This document shows positions 1-7,796 of a stretch of DNA of 64,000 nucleotides, one piece after another. A model generated the notes under the pieces. That model saw nothing but the letters and a program-made list of their open reading frames with translations. It did no database searches and had not been told where the DNA came from. How positions within the stretch are numbered: the stretch's first letter is position 1; each line of letters opens with the position of its first letter. The stretch is from Halopelagius inordinatus. Its GTDB lineage: Archaea > Halobacteriota > Halobacteria > Halobacteriales > Haloferacaceae. The position numbers and the translations under genes are program-made. The stretch covers positions 62,001 to 126,000 of the forward strand of contig NZ_FOOQ01000004.1 in the NCBI RefSeq assembly GCF_900113245.1, in the 5' to 3' direction.

Positions 1-942
1 CGAATCGACCGACTCGAACCGGGCGGCGAACTCCGCTTCGACGCCGCTGTCGAAACGCGTCTCCGCGGCGGGCCGGGAGGACGAGACTGCCACCGGGTCC
101 GACTCCGAGAGACGCATCGTCCGTTCGGTGCCCCTATCGTCGATAGTCGCGGTCAGCCGCCACTCCGACGTCTTCGCCACCGTTCGGAGCAGTCGCGCAA
201 AGCGCGTGCCGTACCGCCGCGTCTTTCGGAACAGCGAGTCCGGCCCCGTCACGACGACGTCCCACTCGCCGTCGTCCGTCCGTATCTCGTACATCAGTTC
301 GAGCCGTTTGACCGCCGTGACGAGCGTTCGCGGGTCCGAACACCGGATGCGGACCTCGGTAGCGTCGAAAAGCGCGGTCTGAGCGAGAGAGAGGTTGTAG
401 AGCCGAATCAGGTTCTCCGGGGTGATTCGGACGGCCTCCGCGACGTCTTCGGCGTCCGACCGTTCGAGAGAGACGTCGGAACGTTCGAGCAGTTCGTCGG
501 GACTCCACCGCGGGTCGAACGACGCGAGCACCTCGTTTACTTCCCTGTCCGCGTACAGCGACGATTCGACCGCAGACCGGTCGGCCGCGAGGCGGTCTGC
601 GACCCGTTCGAGTGCCGCCTCGCGTTCGTCCGCGGTGACGACGCCGACGGCTTCCGCCTCCTCGAACGCCACCCGTCTGACCCGCTCTGGGGGCAGTTCC
701 GCCCGCGTCTCGAACGTCGCCTCCCGGTCGGCCAACGCCGCGAACCCGCGGACGAGTTTGAAGTCGTCTGCGTCGTCCTCCAACTCCCCGAGTGCCTCGT
801 CGAGTCGGTGGCGAGGTTCGCCGACGTGCCCCTGAAACACGCCGATGACGCGGGCAGCGAGGGGCTCTGACTCTCGCCCGGCGAACTTCGGGTGGTATCC
901 TCCGCCCGCCCGAGAGACGCGCAGGAGGTCTTTCGTCAACAC
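1..942 (-). CDS. bax1: Bax1-like nuclease (DUF790), N-terminal part, cut by window edge
   Basis: The first 314 codons of a protein that continues beyond the window. It begins at GTG 942 and reads MLTKDLLRVSRAGGG, the typical opening of DUF790 proteins; a TTG follows directly. Family knowledge: Bax1 is a metal-dependent nuclease that partners the archaeal XPB helicase and cuts DNA at bubble or fork structures, probably in excision repair. The nuclease catalytic domain is expected in the missing C-terminal part, so active-site residues cannot be judged. The xpb gene lies upstream on the same strand but two plus-strand genes separate them, so this gene probably has its own promoter (T-rich element near 971-978). 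The arginine-rich frame over the same bases is a GC-driven shadow. Confidence 0.85.
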   Translation of the reverse strand, partial: MLTKDLLRVSRAGGGYHPKFAGRESEPLAARVIGVFQGHVGEPRHRLDEALGELEDDADDFKLVRGFAALADREATFETRAELPPERVRRVAFEEAEAVGVVTADEREAALERVADRLAADRSAVESSLYADREVNEVLASFDPRWSPDELLERSDVSLERSDAEDVAEAVRITPENLIRLYNLSLAQTALFDATEVRIRCSDPRTLVTAVKRLELMYEIRTDDGEWDVVVTGPDSLFRKTRRYGTRFARLLRTVAKTSEWRLTATIDDRGTERTMRLSESDPVAVSSSRPAAETRFDSGVEAEFAARFESVDS

Positions 943-1082
943 GGCCGTGGATTCGCACCGAGCGGACAAAAGTCGCGCGTCCGAGTAGTACGCGAGAACG
1001 GTCAGGTCACCGGGCCGCAAATTAATATTATCTTATATTCTGCCGTAAATTACTCACGTGGGTGACACCAACTACCAATCGC

Positions 1083-1487
1083 ATGGCAAACGAACCACGA
1101 GACGACGACAGAACTCGCGAGGAGAGCACGTTCACGAAAGAGTCCGAGGAGGTGACACAGAACGAAGACGGCGTTCGCACAGAACAACACTACACGAAAG
1201 AGACGGACACCGCCTCCGACGACTACGACGACACCCGGGGCGAACGCTACGACGAGAGACGAGTCGACACCGACGACGACGGCAGTCCGGGGCTGTTGTG
1301 GTTCTCCGTCGCCGGCGCGATAATCATGGGTGCGCTCTGGATTATCGACATCACCGGCCTGTTCGGCCTCACGTGGGCCGTCCTCGGTTCGACGACGACG
1401 CTGGCCATCGCGATTCTCGCGGCGGTCGGAGCGGTGCTGTTCTGGTACGACGACCGGAAGTCGGACCAGACGACCACGACGACGTGA
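1083..1487 (+). CDS. Small membrane protein with acidic N-terminal tail
   Basis: A protein of 134 residues that I cannot name. Roughly residues 1-60 are highly charged (MANEPRDDD onward, rich in Asp, Glu, Thr and Arg), followed by two hydrophobic helices separated by a short loop, then a short charged end with five threonines. This suggests an integral membrane protein with a long soluble acidic tail. A T/A-rich promoter-like element lies near 1021-1040. An in-frame GTG at 1062 would add seven residues, but ATG 1083 gives the better N-terminus. The gene sits on the opposite strand between bax1 and xpb, so it looks inserted into that pair. Confidence 0.7.
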   Translation: MANEPRDDDRTREESTFTKESEEVTQNEDGVRTEQHYTKETDTASDDYDDTRGERYDERRVDTDDDGSPGLLWFSVAGAIIMGALWIIDITGLFGLTWAVLGSTTTLAIAILAAVGAVLFWYDDRKSDQTTTTT

Positions 1488-1597
1488 GCGGTGCGCCGCG
1501 TCGTCGAAGCGGACCGTCTTTTCTCGGGGCGTCGTCTCGAACGGGTGGCCGGGCTTTCGTCGGAAAGACTCATGAGCGAGTCCGCCGAGTGGCGAGT

Positions 1598-2005
1598 ATG
1601 GAGTTTCGGTCCTCGACGCGACGGCGCGTCCTGCAGGTGGTCGTGGCCGGTCTCTCCGCGGGATGTCTCGGGTCCGCCCCCGGCGCGACCGGTCCGCGTC
1701 GCCCGCCGGGAGCACCCGCCGGAGAACCGCGGACGACGCCGACTCGGCCCGACCTGTACGTGGAGACGTTCGACTTCGGCGCGGCCGACGACGGAGCGCT
1801 CCGCGTGTTCGGCGAGGTGGGGAATCGAGGGGCGGCGGAACGGGTCGGTCGCGTCCGCGTGAGGGTGACGCTCAACGGCGAACGGACCGTCCGCGAGACG
1901 TCCGTGACCGTCGCGCCCGGGAGTTCGGCGGCCTTCGAAGTCGAGTTCGAGGTGACCGAATCCGAATTCCTGAACGGCGGCGAAATCGACGTGAGCGTGA
2001 ACTGA
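1598..2005 (+). CDS. Exported lipoprotein with a small beta-sandwich-like domain
   Basis: A 135-residue protein. It starts MEFRSSTRRRVLQ, with a twin-arginine-like basic region, then a short hydrophobic stretch ending in a lipobox (LSAGC) near residue 23, so it is probably lipid-anchored outside the cell. A Pro/Arg/Thr-rich linker leads to a domain of about 85 residues with alternating strand character (FGEVGNRG, VRVRVTLNG, FEVEFEV), reminiscent of FxLYD or CARDB-like beta-sandwich domains found in many haloarchaeal lipoproteins. No catalytic motif is visible. ATG 1598 is chosen because it directly precedes the signal sequence; the reading frame is open far upstream only because of GC bias. 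Convergent with xpb, 15 bases apart. Confidence 0.75.
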   Translation: MEFRSSTRRRVLQVVVAGLSAGCLGSAPGATGPRRPPGAPAGEPRTTPTRPDLYVETFDFGAADDGALRVFGEVGNRGAAERVGRVRVRVTLNGERTVRETSVTVAPGSSAAFEVEFEVTESEFLNGGEIDVSVN

Positions 2006-2020
2006 GCGCCGTTCGGGACG

Positions 2021-3370
2021 CTACCGCCGCCGGTCGGCCACCCGTTCTTCGGCCGTCTCGACGCTCACGAGTTCGTAGAGCGTCGCGCGTCCGCCGTCCG
2101 CCTTCGGTCTGAGGATGCGCCCGAGTCGCTGTGCGAACTCGCGTTCGGACCCGCTTCCCGCCAGAAGTACCGCGACGTTCGCGTCCGGAACGTCCACCCC
2201 CTCGTCTAACACGTTCGCGGTGACGACGCGAGAGTACGTCCCGTCGCGGAACCGACCGAGAATCTCGCGGCGTTCCGCCGCGCCCGTCTCGTTCGTCACC
2301 GCGGGGAGGAGAAACCGCTCCGAGAGTCGGTAGACGAGGTCTGTGTGGGCGGTGAAGACGATTATCCTGTCCCCGCGGTGGCGGTCCAAGATGGACGCGA
2401 GTTTCGCCACTTTCGCGTCGGAGTTCATCATGATGCGCCGGGCGCGTTGCTTCGCGAGGAGCGCTTCCCGCGCTTTCGGGTCGGAACCGGACCGCATCAC
2501 GAGTTTTCGGTAGTCCGAGCCACTCGTCAGAGAGAGGTCCGAGCGCTTGAGGTAGTCGACGAACGTCCCTTGGGCCTCCTCGTACGCCTCGCGTTCCTCG
2601 GGCGTGAGTTCGACTTCGACGCGCCGCACCTCGTACTCCGCGAGGTGGTCGCCCGCCAACTCCTCGACCGAGAGTTCGTGAACCTTCGGGCCGACGAGTT
2701 CGGCGATCACCTCGTGTGCGCCGTCCGGGCGTTCGAACGTCGCCGTCAGACCGAGGCGCGCGGGTGCGGCGAGCAACCGGGCGACGTCTCTGTACCCCTC
2801 GCCGCCGAGGTGGTGCACCTCGTCGAAGACGACGAACCCGAAGTCGCCGCCGACGTCCTCCGCGCGGAGGTACGCCGAATCGTACGTCGAGACGGTGATT
2901 CGCTCTTGCGTCTGTTCGCCGCCGCCGAACTGCCCGACCGGAACCTCGAACTCCGTCTCCAGTTCGCGTCGCCACTGTTCGAGGAGGTCGATGGTCGGGA
3001 CGACCACGAGTGTCGGAACGCCGAGTGCGGCGACGGCGGCGACTGCGATGACCGTCTTCCCGCTTCCGGTCGGCAGTTCGAGGACGCCCCTGTCGCCCTC
3101 GTCCCGCCACGCGTCGAGGGCCTCGCGCTGGTAGTCGCGCAAGTCGTACGAGTGCGAGACGTCGAGACGTTCCTCGGGGAGCACTCGGTCCTCGTAAGCG
3201 ACACCGCGTTCGTCGAGGGCGGAGCGGACGGCCGCGTAGCGATGGGCGGGCGCGCGGGCGACGAGGCTCCGGTCGTCGGTTTCGACGCCCGGCAGGTCGG
3301 CCGTAGAGAGGCCCGACTCCGCGAGGCCGTCGAGGCGAACGGTTCCGTCCTCGAACGTCAGCGTGAGCAC
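2021..3370 (-). CDS. rad25: XPB/Rad25-type superfamily 2 DNA helicase
   Basis: A 449-residue ATP-dependent helicase. Seen: Walker A LPTGSGKT near residues 99-106, DEVHH (motif II) near 183-187, TATF (motif III) near 209, and QRLGRILR (motif VI) near the C-terminus. The N-terminal 95 residues match the damage-recognition-like region of archaeal XPB. Known of the family: archaeal XPB works with Bax1 to open and cut DNA in repair, rather than in transcription initiation as eukaryotic TFIIH does. Start chosen at GTG 3370 because a TTTATA box lies at 3400-3395, 25-30 bases upstream, giving a leaderless transcript; the longer reading frame adds a Ser/Arg-rich extension that looks non-coding and overlaps the divergent gene at 3480. 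Confidence 0.92.
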   Translation of the reverse strand: MLTLTFEDGTVRLDGLAESGLSTADLPGVETDDRSLVARAPAHRYAAVRSALDERGVAYEDRVLPEERLDVSHSYDLRDYQREALDAWRDEGDRGVLELPTGSGKTVIAVAAVAALGVPTLVVVPTIDLLEQWRRELETEFEVPVGQFGGGEQTQERITVSTYDSAYLRAEDVGGDFGFVVFDEVHHLGGEGYRDVARLLAAPARLGLTATFERPDGAHEVIAELVGPKVHELSVEELAGDHLAEYEVRRVEVELTPEEREAYEEAQGTFVDYLKRSDLSLTSGSDYRKLVMRSGSDPKAREALLAKQRARRIMMNSDAKVAKLASILDRHRGDRIIVFTAHTDLVYRLSERFLLPAVTNETGAAERREILGRFRDGTYSRVVTANVLDEGVDVPDANVAVLLAGSGSEREFAQRLGRILRPKADGGRATLYELVSVETAEERVADRRR

Positions 3371-3479
3371 GGTCGTAAGTGGGTCGGCATCGCGTATAAA
3401 CCGACGGACGCGCGCCGGACGGCGACGCCGAGAGCGCGCTGTCGGGGCGTTTTTCAGGGCGTGGGCCGCATCGACGGCC

Positions 3480-3638
3480 ATGAGCGACGACGAACTCGAA
3501 GACGCGGTGGCGGCGTTCCTGAAGGGCGCGGACAAGGCCTACAGCGAGTACGAGAAGGGGTACGCGGACGCCGACGCGACGCTCTCCGTGTTGGAGACGC
3601 ATCTCGACGAACTCCGCGAGGCCCACGAGTCGGCGTGA
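3480..3638 (+). CDS. Small acidic helical protein
   Basis: A 52-residue protein (MSDDELEDAVAAFL to the end EAHESA) of unknown function. It is predicted to be almost entirely helical and highly charged, with no cysteines or membrane segment. Codon use has the strong G/C third-position bias of real genes here. It is divergent from xpb and ends 15 bases before the stop of the convergent ABC ATPase. The longer frame upstream to 3363 overlaps the xpb promoter and is rejected. Probably a conserved haloarchaeal hypothetical; I cannot assign a family. Confidence 0.6.
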   Translation: MSDDELEDAVAAFLKGADKAYSEYEKGYADADATLSVLETHLDELREAHESA

Positions 3639-3653
3639 GGACGGCCCCGCGGT

Positions 3654-4406
3654 CTACTCGCCGATGAGGCCGCGGATCTCCGAGACGTACTCGCCGAACG
3701 CCGGGACCGTCCGCTCTCTCGGTCGGCGGAGGTCCACGTCGACTACCTCTCGCACCCGTCCGGGGTTCGCGGCCATGACGACGACGCGGTCCGCGAGGGT
3801 GACCGCCTCCTCTACGTCGTGGGTGACGAACAGAACCGTCTTCTCCGTCTCCGCCCAGATGCGGAGCAGTTCGCCGTGGAGCATGTCGCGCGTCTGCGCG
3901 TCGACACTCCCGAACGGTTCGTCCATGAGGAGGATGTCCGGGTCGACCGCGAGGGCGCGGGCGATGCCGACGCGTTGTTTCATCCCGCCGGACAGTTCCT
4001 TCGGGTAGGCGTCGGCGAACCCCTCTAACCCGACGAGTTCGAGCATCTCCGAGAGGCGGTTCTCGCGTTCCTCGCCGGAGACGCCCTGTTCTTCGAGGCC
4101 GAACGCGACGTTCCCCCGGACGGTGCGCCACGGGAACAGGCCGTACTCTTGGAACACCATGCCGCGGTCGGTTCCGGGGCCTTCGACGACGGAACCGCCC
4201 AGGCGAACCTCGCCCTCGGTCGGCGATTCGAGACCGGCGATGGTGCGGAACAGCGTCGTCTTGCCGCATCCGGAGGGGCCGACGATGCAGACGAACTCGC
4301 CGTCTTCGACGGCGAAATCGACGTCGGAGAGCGCTCGTACCGTCTGTCGGTCCGACTCGTACGTCTTGCCGACGCCGTCGACGACGACTTTCTCTACGCC
4401 CGCCAC
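3654..4406 (-). CDS. ABC transporter ATP-binding protein, SsuB/TauB/NrtD type
   Basis: A 250-residue ATPase that powers the importer encoded just upstream. Seen: Walker [10 protein letters not shown] near residue 38, Q-loop region [10 protein letters not shown], signature LSGGMKQR, Walker B ILLMDEP followed by FGSVDAQTR, and H-loop FVTHD. The short spacing and FPWRT motif are typical of the nitrate/sulfonate/taurine importer class. Start is GTG 4406, which overlaps the permease stop by 13 bases, implying translational coupling. It is the third gene of the operon binding protein, permease, ATPase. Substrate cannot be read from sequence; sulfonates, taurine, nitrate, pyrimidine precursors or related anions are all possible. 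Confidence 0.9.
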   Translation of the reverse strand: MAGVEKVVVDGVGKTYESDRQTVRALSDVDFAVEDGEFVCIVGPSGCGKTTLFRTIAGLESPTEGEVRLGGSVVEGPGTDRGMVFQEYGLFPWRTVRGNVAFGLEEQGVSGEERENRLSEMLELVGLEGFADAYPKELSGGMKQRVGIARALAVDPDILLMDEPFGSVDAQTRDMLHGELLRIWAETEKTVLFVTHDVEEAVTLADRVVVMAANPGRVREVVDVDLRRPRERTVPAFGEYVSEIRGLIGE

Positions 4407-5248
4407 ACGAGGACCCTCCGTTCGACGCGGCGGAACAGACCGTCGCTCACGAGGAAGACGAGGCTTATGACCACCATGTACGCCACGCTCACGTCCGTCG
4501 AGAGGTTCTGCGCGGCGTTGATTATCTGAAAGCCCACGCCGGGCGCGCCGAACAGTTCGGCGGCCACGACTATCATCCAACACTGGCCGATACTCGTCCG
4601 GAGACCCGTCATGATGGACGGACTCGCCGCGGGGACGACGACCTTCCGAATCATCGTCACGTCGTCGTCCACGCCGAGACTCGCGGCCACCTCTCTCAGG
4701 TCCGCGGAGACGCCTTCGACGCCGGCGTAGGCGTTGTAGAAGTTGATCCAGAACGCGCCGATGCCGACGATGAACGCCGCGCCGCCGTGGCCGATACCGA
4801 TCCAGACGATGGCGAACACGATCCACGCCAGCGGCGGAATCGGTCGAAGGAAGCGCGTCACGGGGGTCAGCGCGGCGTCGAGCGACTCGTTCCACCCCAT
4901 CGCCACCCCGAGAGCGATGCCGAGGAGGCTCCCGACGACGAGGCCGGGGACGTAGTGCATGAGGCTCTGGAGGAGATTGGCGAGGAGTCGCGTCGCCGGA
5001 ATCTCGACGGCCGTGAACGGGACGGCGACGGTGGTCGGCGCGACCAGTTCGACGACGAACGCCGTCGCCACCTCGACGGGCGAGGGGAGGAGATACGTCC
5101 GGCCGACGGCCATCGCCGCGGCCTGCCACGCGAGCAGAAACGCGGCGGTTCCGACGGTTCCGAGGACGAGACTCCGAACGTCCACGTCGTCGAACCCGAA
5201 CTCGGACCGGGAAGCCGCCTCCGAATCGGTGTTGGTTTCGATGCTCAT
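4394..5248 (-). CDS. ABC transporter permease, SsuC/TauC type
   Basis: A 284-residue inner-membrane permease. After an acidic N-terminus of about 25 residues there are six or so hydrophobic helices, and the cytoplasmic coupling motif is clear: [11 protein letters not shown]...[15 protein letters not shown], the EAA loop that docks on the ATPase. The family is the BPD_transp_1 group used for nitrate, sulfonate and taurine uptake. It starts 7 bases after the binding-protein stop and overlaps the ATPase start, so the three genes form one tight operon. Substrate is unknown. Confidence 0.9.
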   Translation of the reverse strand: MSIETNTDSEAASRSEFGFDDVDVRSLVLGTVGTAAFLLAWQAAAMAVGRTYLLPSPVEVATAFVVELVAPTTVAVPFTAVEIPATRLLANLLQSLMHYVPGLVVGSLLGIALGVAMGWNESLDAALTPVTRFLRPIPPLAWIVFAIVWIGIGHGGAAFIVGIGAFWINFYNAYAGVEGVSADLREVAASLGVDDDVTMIRKVVVPAASPSIMTGLRTSIGQCWMIVVAAELFGAPGVGFQIINAAQNLSTDVSVAYMVVISLVFLVSDGLFRRVERRVLVWRA

Positions 5249-5255
5249 GTTCGGC

Positions 5256-6320
5256 TCAGAGGCCGTCGTAGATGTCTAGGTCGAACAACGCGTCGTTCGA
5301 GAGCGGTTCGCTTACCTTGTCCGCGGCGACGGCGTACTCGGAGAAGATTTTCGCGCCGTCGGTGATCGCGTGCGGGTCGGTAACGAAGTCCGAGGCGGGC
5401 GAGTCCATCGCCTTTCGCGCCGTCTCGACGGGCAGCGACGACTTCCCGATGACGGCACTCGCGTCCGCCGCCGCGGCGTCCTTGTTGGATTTCGTGAAGT
5501 CGGTGGCCCGTTGGTGCTGTTCGACGAACGCGCGCGCCACCTCGGGGTTGTCCGACCGAAGTCTGTCGTGCATCAGGGTCACCGCGGCCGGTTGCCCCGG
5601 CATGAAGTCGCCCGCCCACGCGATAGACTGGAACGGCGCGCCCCTCTCTTCTATGACCGTCGGGACGGGTTCCATGATGGAGGTGCCGTCTACCTTCTCG
5701 GCTAAGAGCGACTGCCGGACGGGACCGGCCCCCCCGAGCGGAGTTACCTCCACGTCGGTTCCGGGTTCGACGCCGACCTCTTCTGTCAGCCAGTACCGAA
5801 GCAGGATGTCCGGGACCGACCCCGGCGGGAACGTGCCGAACGTGAACTTCCGGCCCTTCTGCGCTTCGAACTCCGCGAACGCGTCGGCCCCGTGTTCCTC
5901 CCAGAGCGCCGCGAAGTCGTCGTGAGCGAGGATCTGCATCGCGTTTTGGATGTTCGCGGCGGTTATCTTCGCGGGAATCCCCTTGTCTATCACGATCATC
6001 GCCGGTACGATGCCGAACATCATCACGTCGAAGTCGCCCTTCGCCGACGCCTGCACGATGCTCGGCCCGTCGGAGAACACCTCGCTCGACACCTCGACGT
6101 CGAGTTCCGAGAAGTACTCTTCCTCTTGCATCACGAAGTACTGCATGTCGGGGTATATCGGCATGTACGCGACCCGAATCTCGTCGAGTCCGCCGCCACC
6201 GCCGCCGCTACCGGTACACCCGGCGACGCTCGTGAGTCCGACTGCGGAAGCCGCGCCCGTCGCCTGCACGAACCGCCTGCGCGTCAGTCTGTTCGATTCA
6301 GTACCCGGAGAATTCGTCAT
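5256..6320 (-). CDS. ABC transporter substrate-binding lipoprotein (NMT1/SsuA-like)
   Basis: A 354-residue exported binding protein. Seen: twin-arginine signal (TRRRFVQATG), hydrophobic stretch and lipobox VAGC near residue 35, a Gly-rich linker, then the periplasmic-binding fold beginning EIRVAYMPIYPDMQYFVMQ. The order fits the NMT1/SsuA/TauA family that delivers sulfonates, nitrate, thiamine precursors or similar ligands. The start is ATG 6320; a T/A-rich box (6342-6350) lies 24-30 bases upstream, consistent with a leaderless start, and the longer reading frame would precede the Tat signal with unlikely residues. First gene of the operon with the permease and ATPase. Confidence 0.9.
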   Translation of the reverse strand: MTNSPGTESNRLTRRRFVQATGAASAVGLTSVAGCTGSGGGGGGLDEIRVAYMPIYPDMQYFVMQEEEYFSELDVEVSSEVFSDGPSIVQASAKGDFDVMMFGIVPAMIVIDKGIPAKITAANIQNAMQILAHDDFAALWEEHGADAFAEFEAQKGRKFTFGTFPPGSVPDILLRYWLTEEVGVEPGTDVEVTPLGGAGPVRQSLLAEKVDGTSIMEPVPTVIEERGAPFQSIAWAGDFMPGQPAAVTLMHDRLRSDNPEVARAFVEQHQRATDFTKSNKDAAAADASAVIGKSSLPVETARKAMDSPASDFVTDPHAITDGAKIFSEYAVAADKVSEPLSNDALFDLDIYDGL

Positions 6321-6568
6321 TGTGCCCGGTACGGTTCGCACGGGTATTTGGTACGCGCACACGGTAGATACTGCGCGGAGACTCGACGCGGCGAAAACCG
6401 CGGGTAGCGACGTCGACTGCCCCTCTGCACGGCGCGAGTCCGTTTTCCGCTGGGCGCGGTTCGTCGTAGTTTCGGGCAATACTATCCGATTCACTGCTCG
6501 TCGCCGCAGAACCGGCGAGACGGGCGTGGTAGGGAAGAACTATCCCGGCGGACGACGCGGGAGAGAGT

Positions 6569-7690
6569 ATGACCGGTTTCTCCGAACGAGTGGAGTCGAT
6601 TTCGATAAGCGGCATCCGCGAGGTGTTCGAGGCGGCGAGCGAGGACGCCATCAACCTCGGACTCGGACAACCCGACTTTCCCGCGCCCCCGCACGCCCGC
6701 GAGGCGGCGATAGCGGCGATACGCGACGGCCGCGCGGACGGGTACACCGAGAACAAGGGGATTCTCTCCCTGCGGGAGGCCATCGCCGCGAAACACGAAC
6801 GCGACCAAGGTATCGACGTCTCCCCCGACGACGTCATCGCCACGGCGGGCGGGAGCGAAGCCCTCCACGTCGCGTTGGAGGCGCACGTCGAACCCGGAGA
6901 CGAGGTCATCTTCCCCGACCCGGGGTTCGTCTCGTACGACGCGTTGACGAAACTCGCCGGCGGTGACCCCGTTCCGGTCCCCCTCCGCGACGACCTGACG
7001 CTCGACCCCGCCGCCGTCGAGGAGGCTCTCACCGACGACACGGCGGCGTTCGTCGTCAACAGTCCCGGCAATCCGACGGGCGCGGTGTCGCCGCCGGAAG
7101 ACGTCCGGGAGTTCGCCCGCATCGCGGACGAACACGACGTGCTCTGCATCTCCGACGAGGTGTACGAGTACACCGTCTTCGACGGCGAGTTCCGGTCGCC
7201 CGCGGAGTTCGCCGAAACTGACAACGTCGTCGTCGTCAACTCCGCCTCGAAGCTCTACTCGATGACCGGGTGGCGCCTCGGGTGGGTCCACGGCTCTGCG
7301 GACCGAATCGAGCGGATGCTCCGCGTCCACCAGTACGTCCAAGCCTGCGCGTCCGCACCGGCGCAGTTCGCCGCCGAGGCGGCGCTGACCGGCCCGCAAG
7401 AACAGGTGTCCGAGATGACGGAGTCGTTCCGTCGGCGGCGCGATATCGTCGTCTCCGGACTCGAAGACATCGGCATGGAGGTGCCGACGCCCGGCGGCGC
7501 GTTCTACTGCATGCCGAAGGTGCCTGACGGGTTCGTAGACGAATGTCTCGAACGCGGCGTCGTCGTCGTCCCCGGAGACTCCTTCGGCGAACACGGTGCG
7601 GGCTACGCCCGACTCTCCTACGCGACGGACGAGGAGTCGCTTCGAGATGCGCTCGATATCATGGCCGACGCGTACGACGCCGTGGTGTAG
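6569..7690 (+). CDS. PLP-dependent class I/II aminotransferase (aspartate aminotransferase-like)
   Basis: A 373-residue cytoplasmic aminotransferase of fold type I. Seen: the N-terminal NLGLGQPDF motif, AGGSEAL cofactor-binding turn, NSPGNPTG substrate/PLP motif, SDEVYEY with the PLP-contacting Asp and Tyr, the Schiff-base lysine in NSASKLYSMTGWRLGW, and a late arginine in YARLSYA that fits the substrate carboxylate-binding Arg. It interconverts amino acids and 2-oxo acids; which pair cannot be fixed, though aspartate/glutamate is the default for this subgroup. It is divergent from the ABC operon and followed after 106 bases by an antiporter gene. The intergenic repeat at 7702-7763 probably controls the next gene. 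Confidence 0.9.
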   Translation: MTGFSERVESISISGIREVFEAASEDAINLGLGQPDFPAPPHAREAAIAAIRDGRADGYTENKGILSLREAIAAKHERDQGIDVSPDDVIATAGGSEALHVALEAHVEPGDEVIFPDPGFVSYDALTKLAGGDPVPVPLRDDLTLDPAAVEEALTDDTAAFVVNSPGNPTGAVSPPEDVREFARIADEHDVLCISDEVYEYTVFDGEFRSPAEFAETDNVVVVNSASKLYSMTGWRLGWVHGSADRIERMLRVHQYVQACASAPAQFAAEAALTGPQEQVSEMTESFRRRRDIVVSGLEDIGMEVPTPGGAFYCMPKVPDGFVDECLERGVVVVPGDSFGEHGAGYARLSYATDEESLRDALDIMADAYDAVV

Positions 7691-7701
7691 GCCGTAAAGT
7701 A

Positions 7702-7763
7702 TATGCCGTTATTCGTGGGCTTGTTGGCATAATGTCGCATTTCCTCCGGATTATATGGCATAT
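7702..7763 (+). promoter_or_regulatory. Operator-like repeat: three TATGCC/GGCATA half sites before nhaC
   Basis: The intergenic region holds TATGCC at 7702-7707, its complement GGCATA at 7726-7731, and GGCATA again at 7757-7762. The last lies inside a perfect ATATG-G-CATAT dyad (7753-7763) and abuts the T-rich promoter element 7761-7770, which is 27-36 bases before the antiporter ATG. Repeated dyads of this kind next to a TATA box are typical of archaeal repressor or activator sites. The cognate protein is not identifiable here. Confidence 0.4.
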
Positions 7764-7796
7764 TTTTTAACGTGAGAGCCGAGAACGAGCGGTGTC

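Noticed and set aside
1872-3626. Very long Arg-rich open frame over xpb
   Set aside because: Shadow of the real helicase frame in GC-rich DNA; no motifs, and composition (Arg/Pro/Gly) is typical of antisense or shifted frames.
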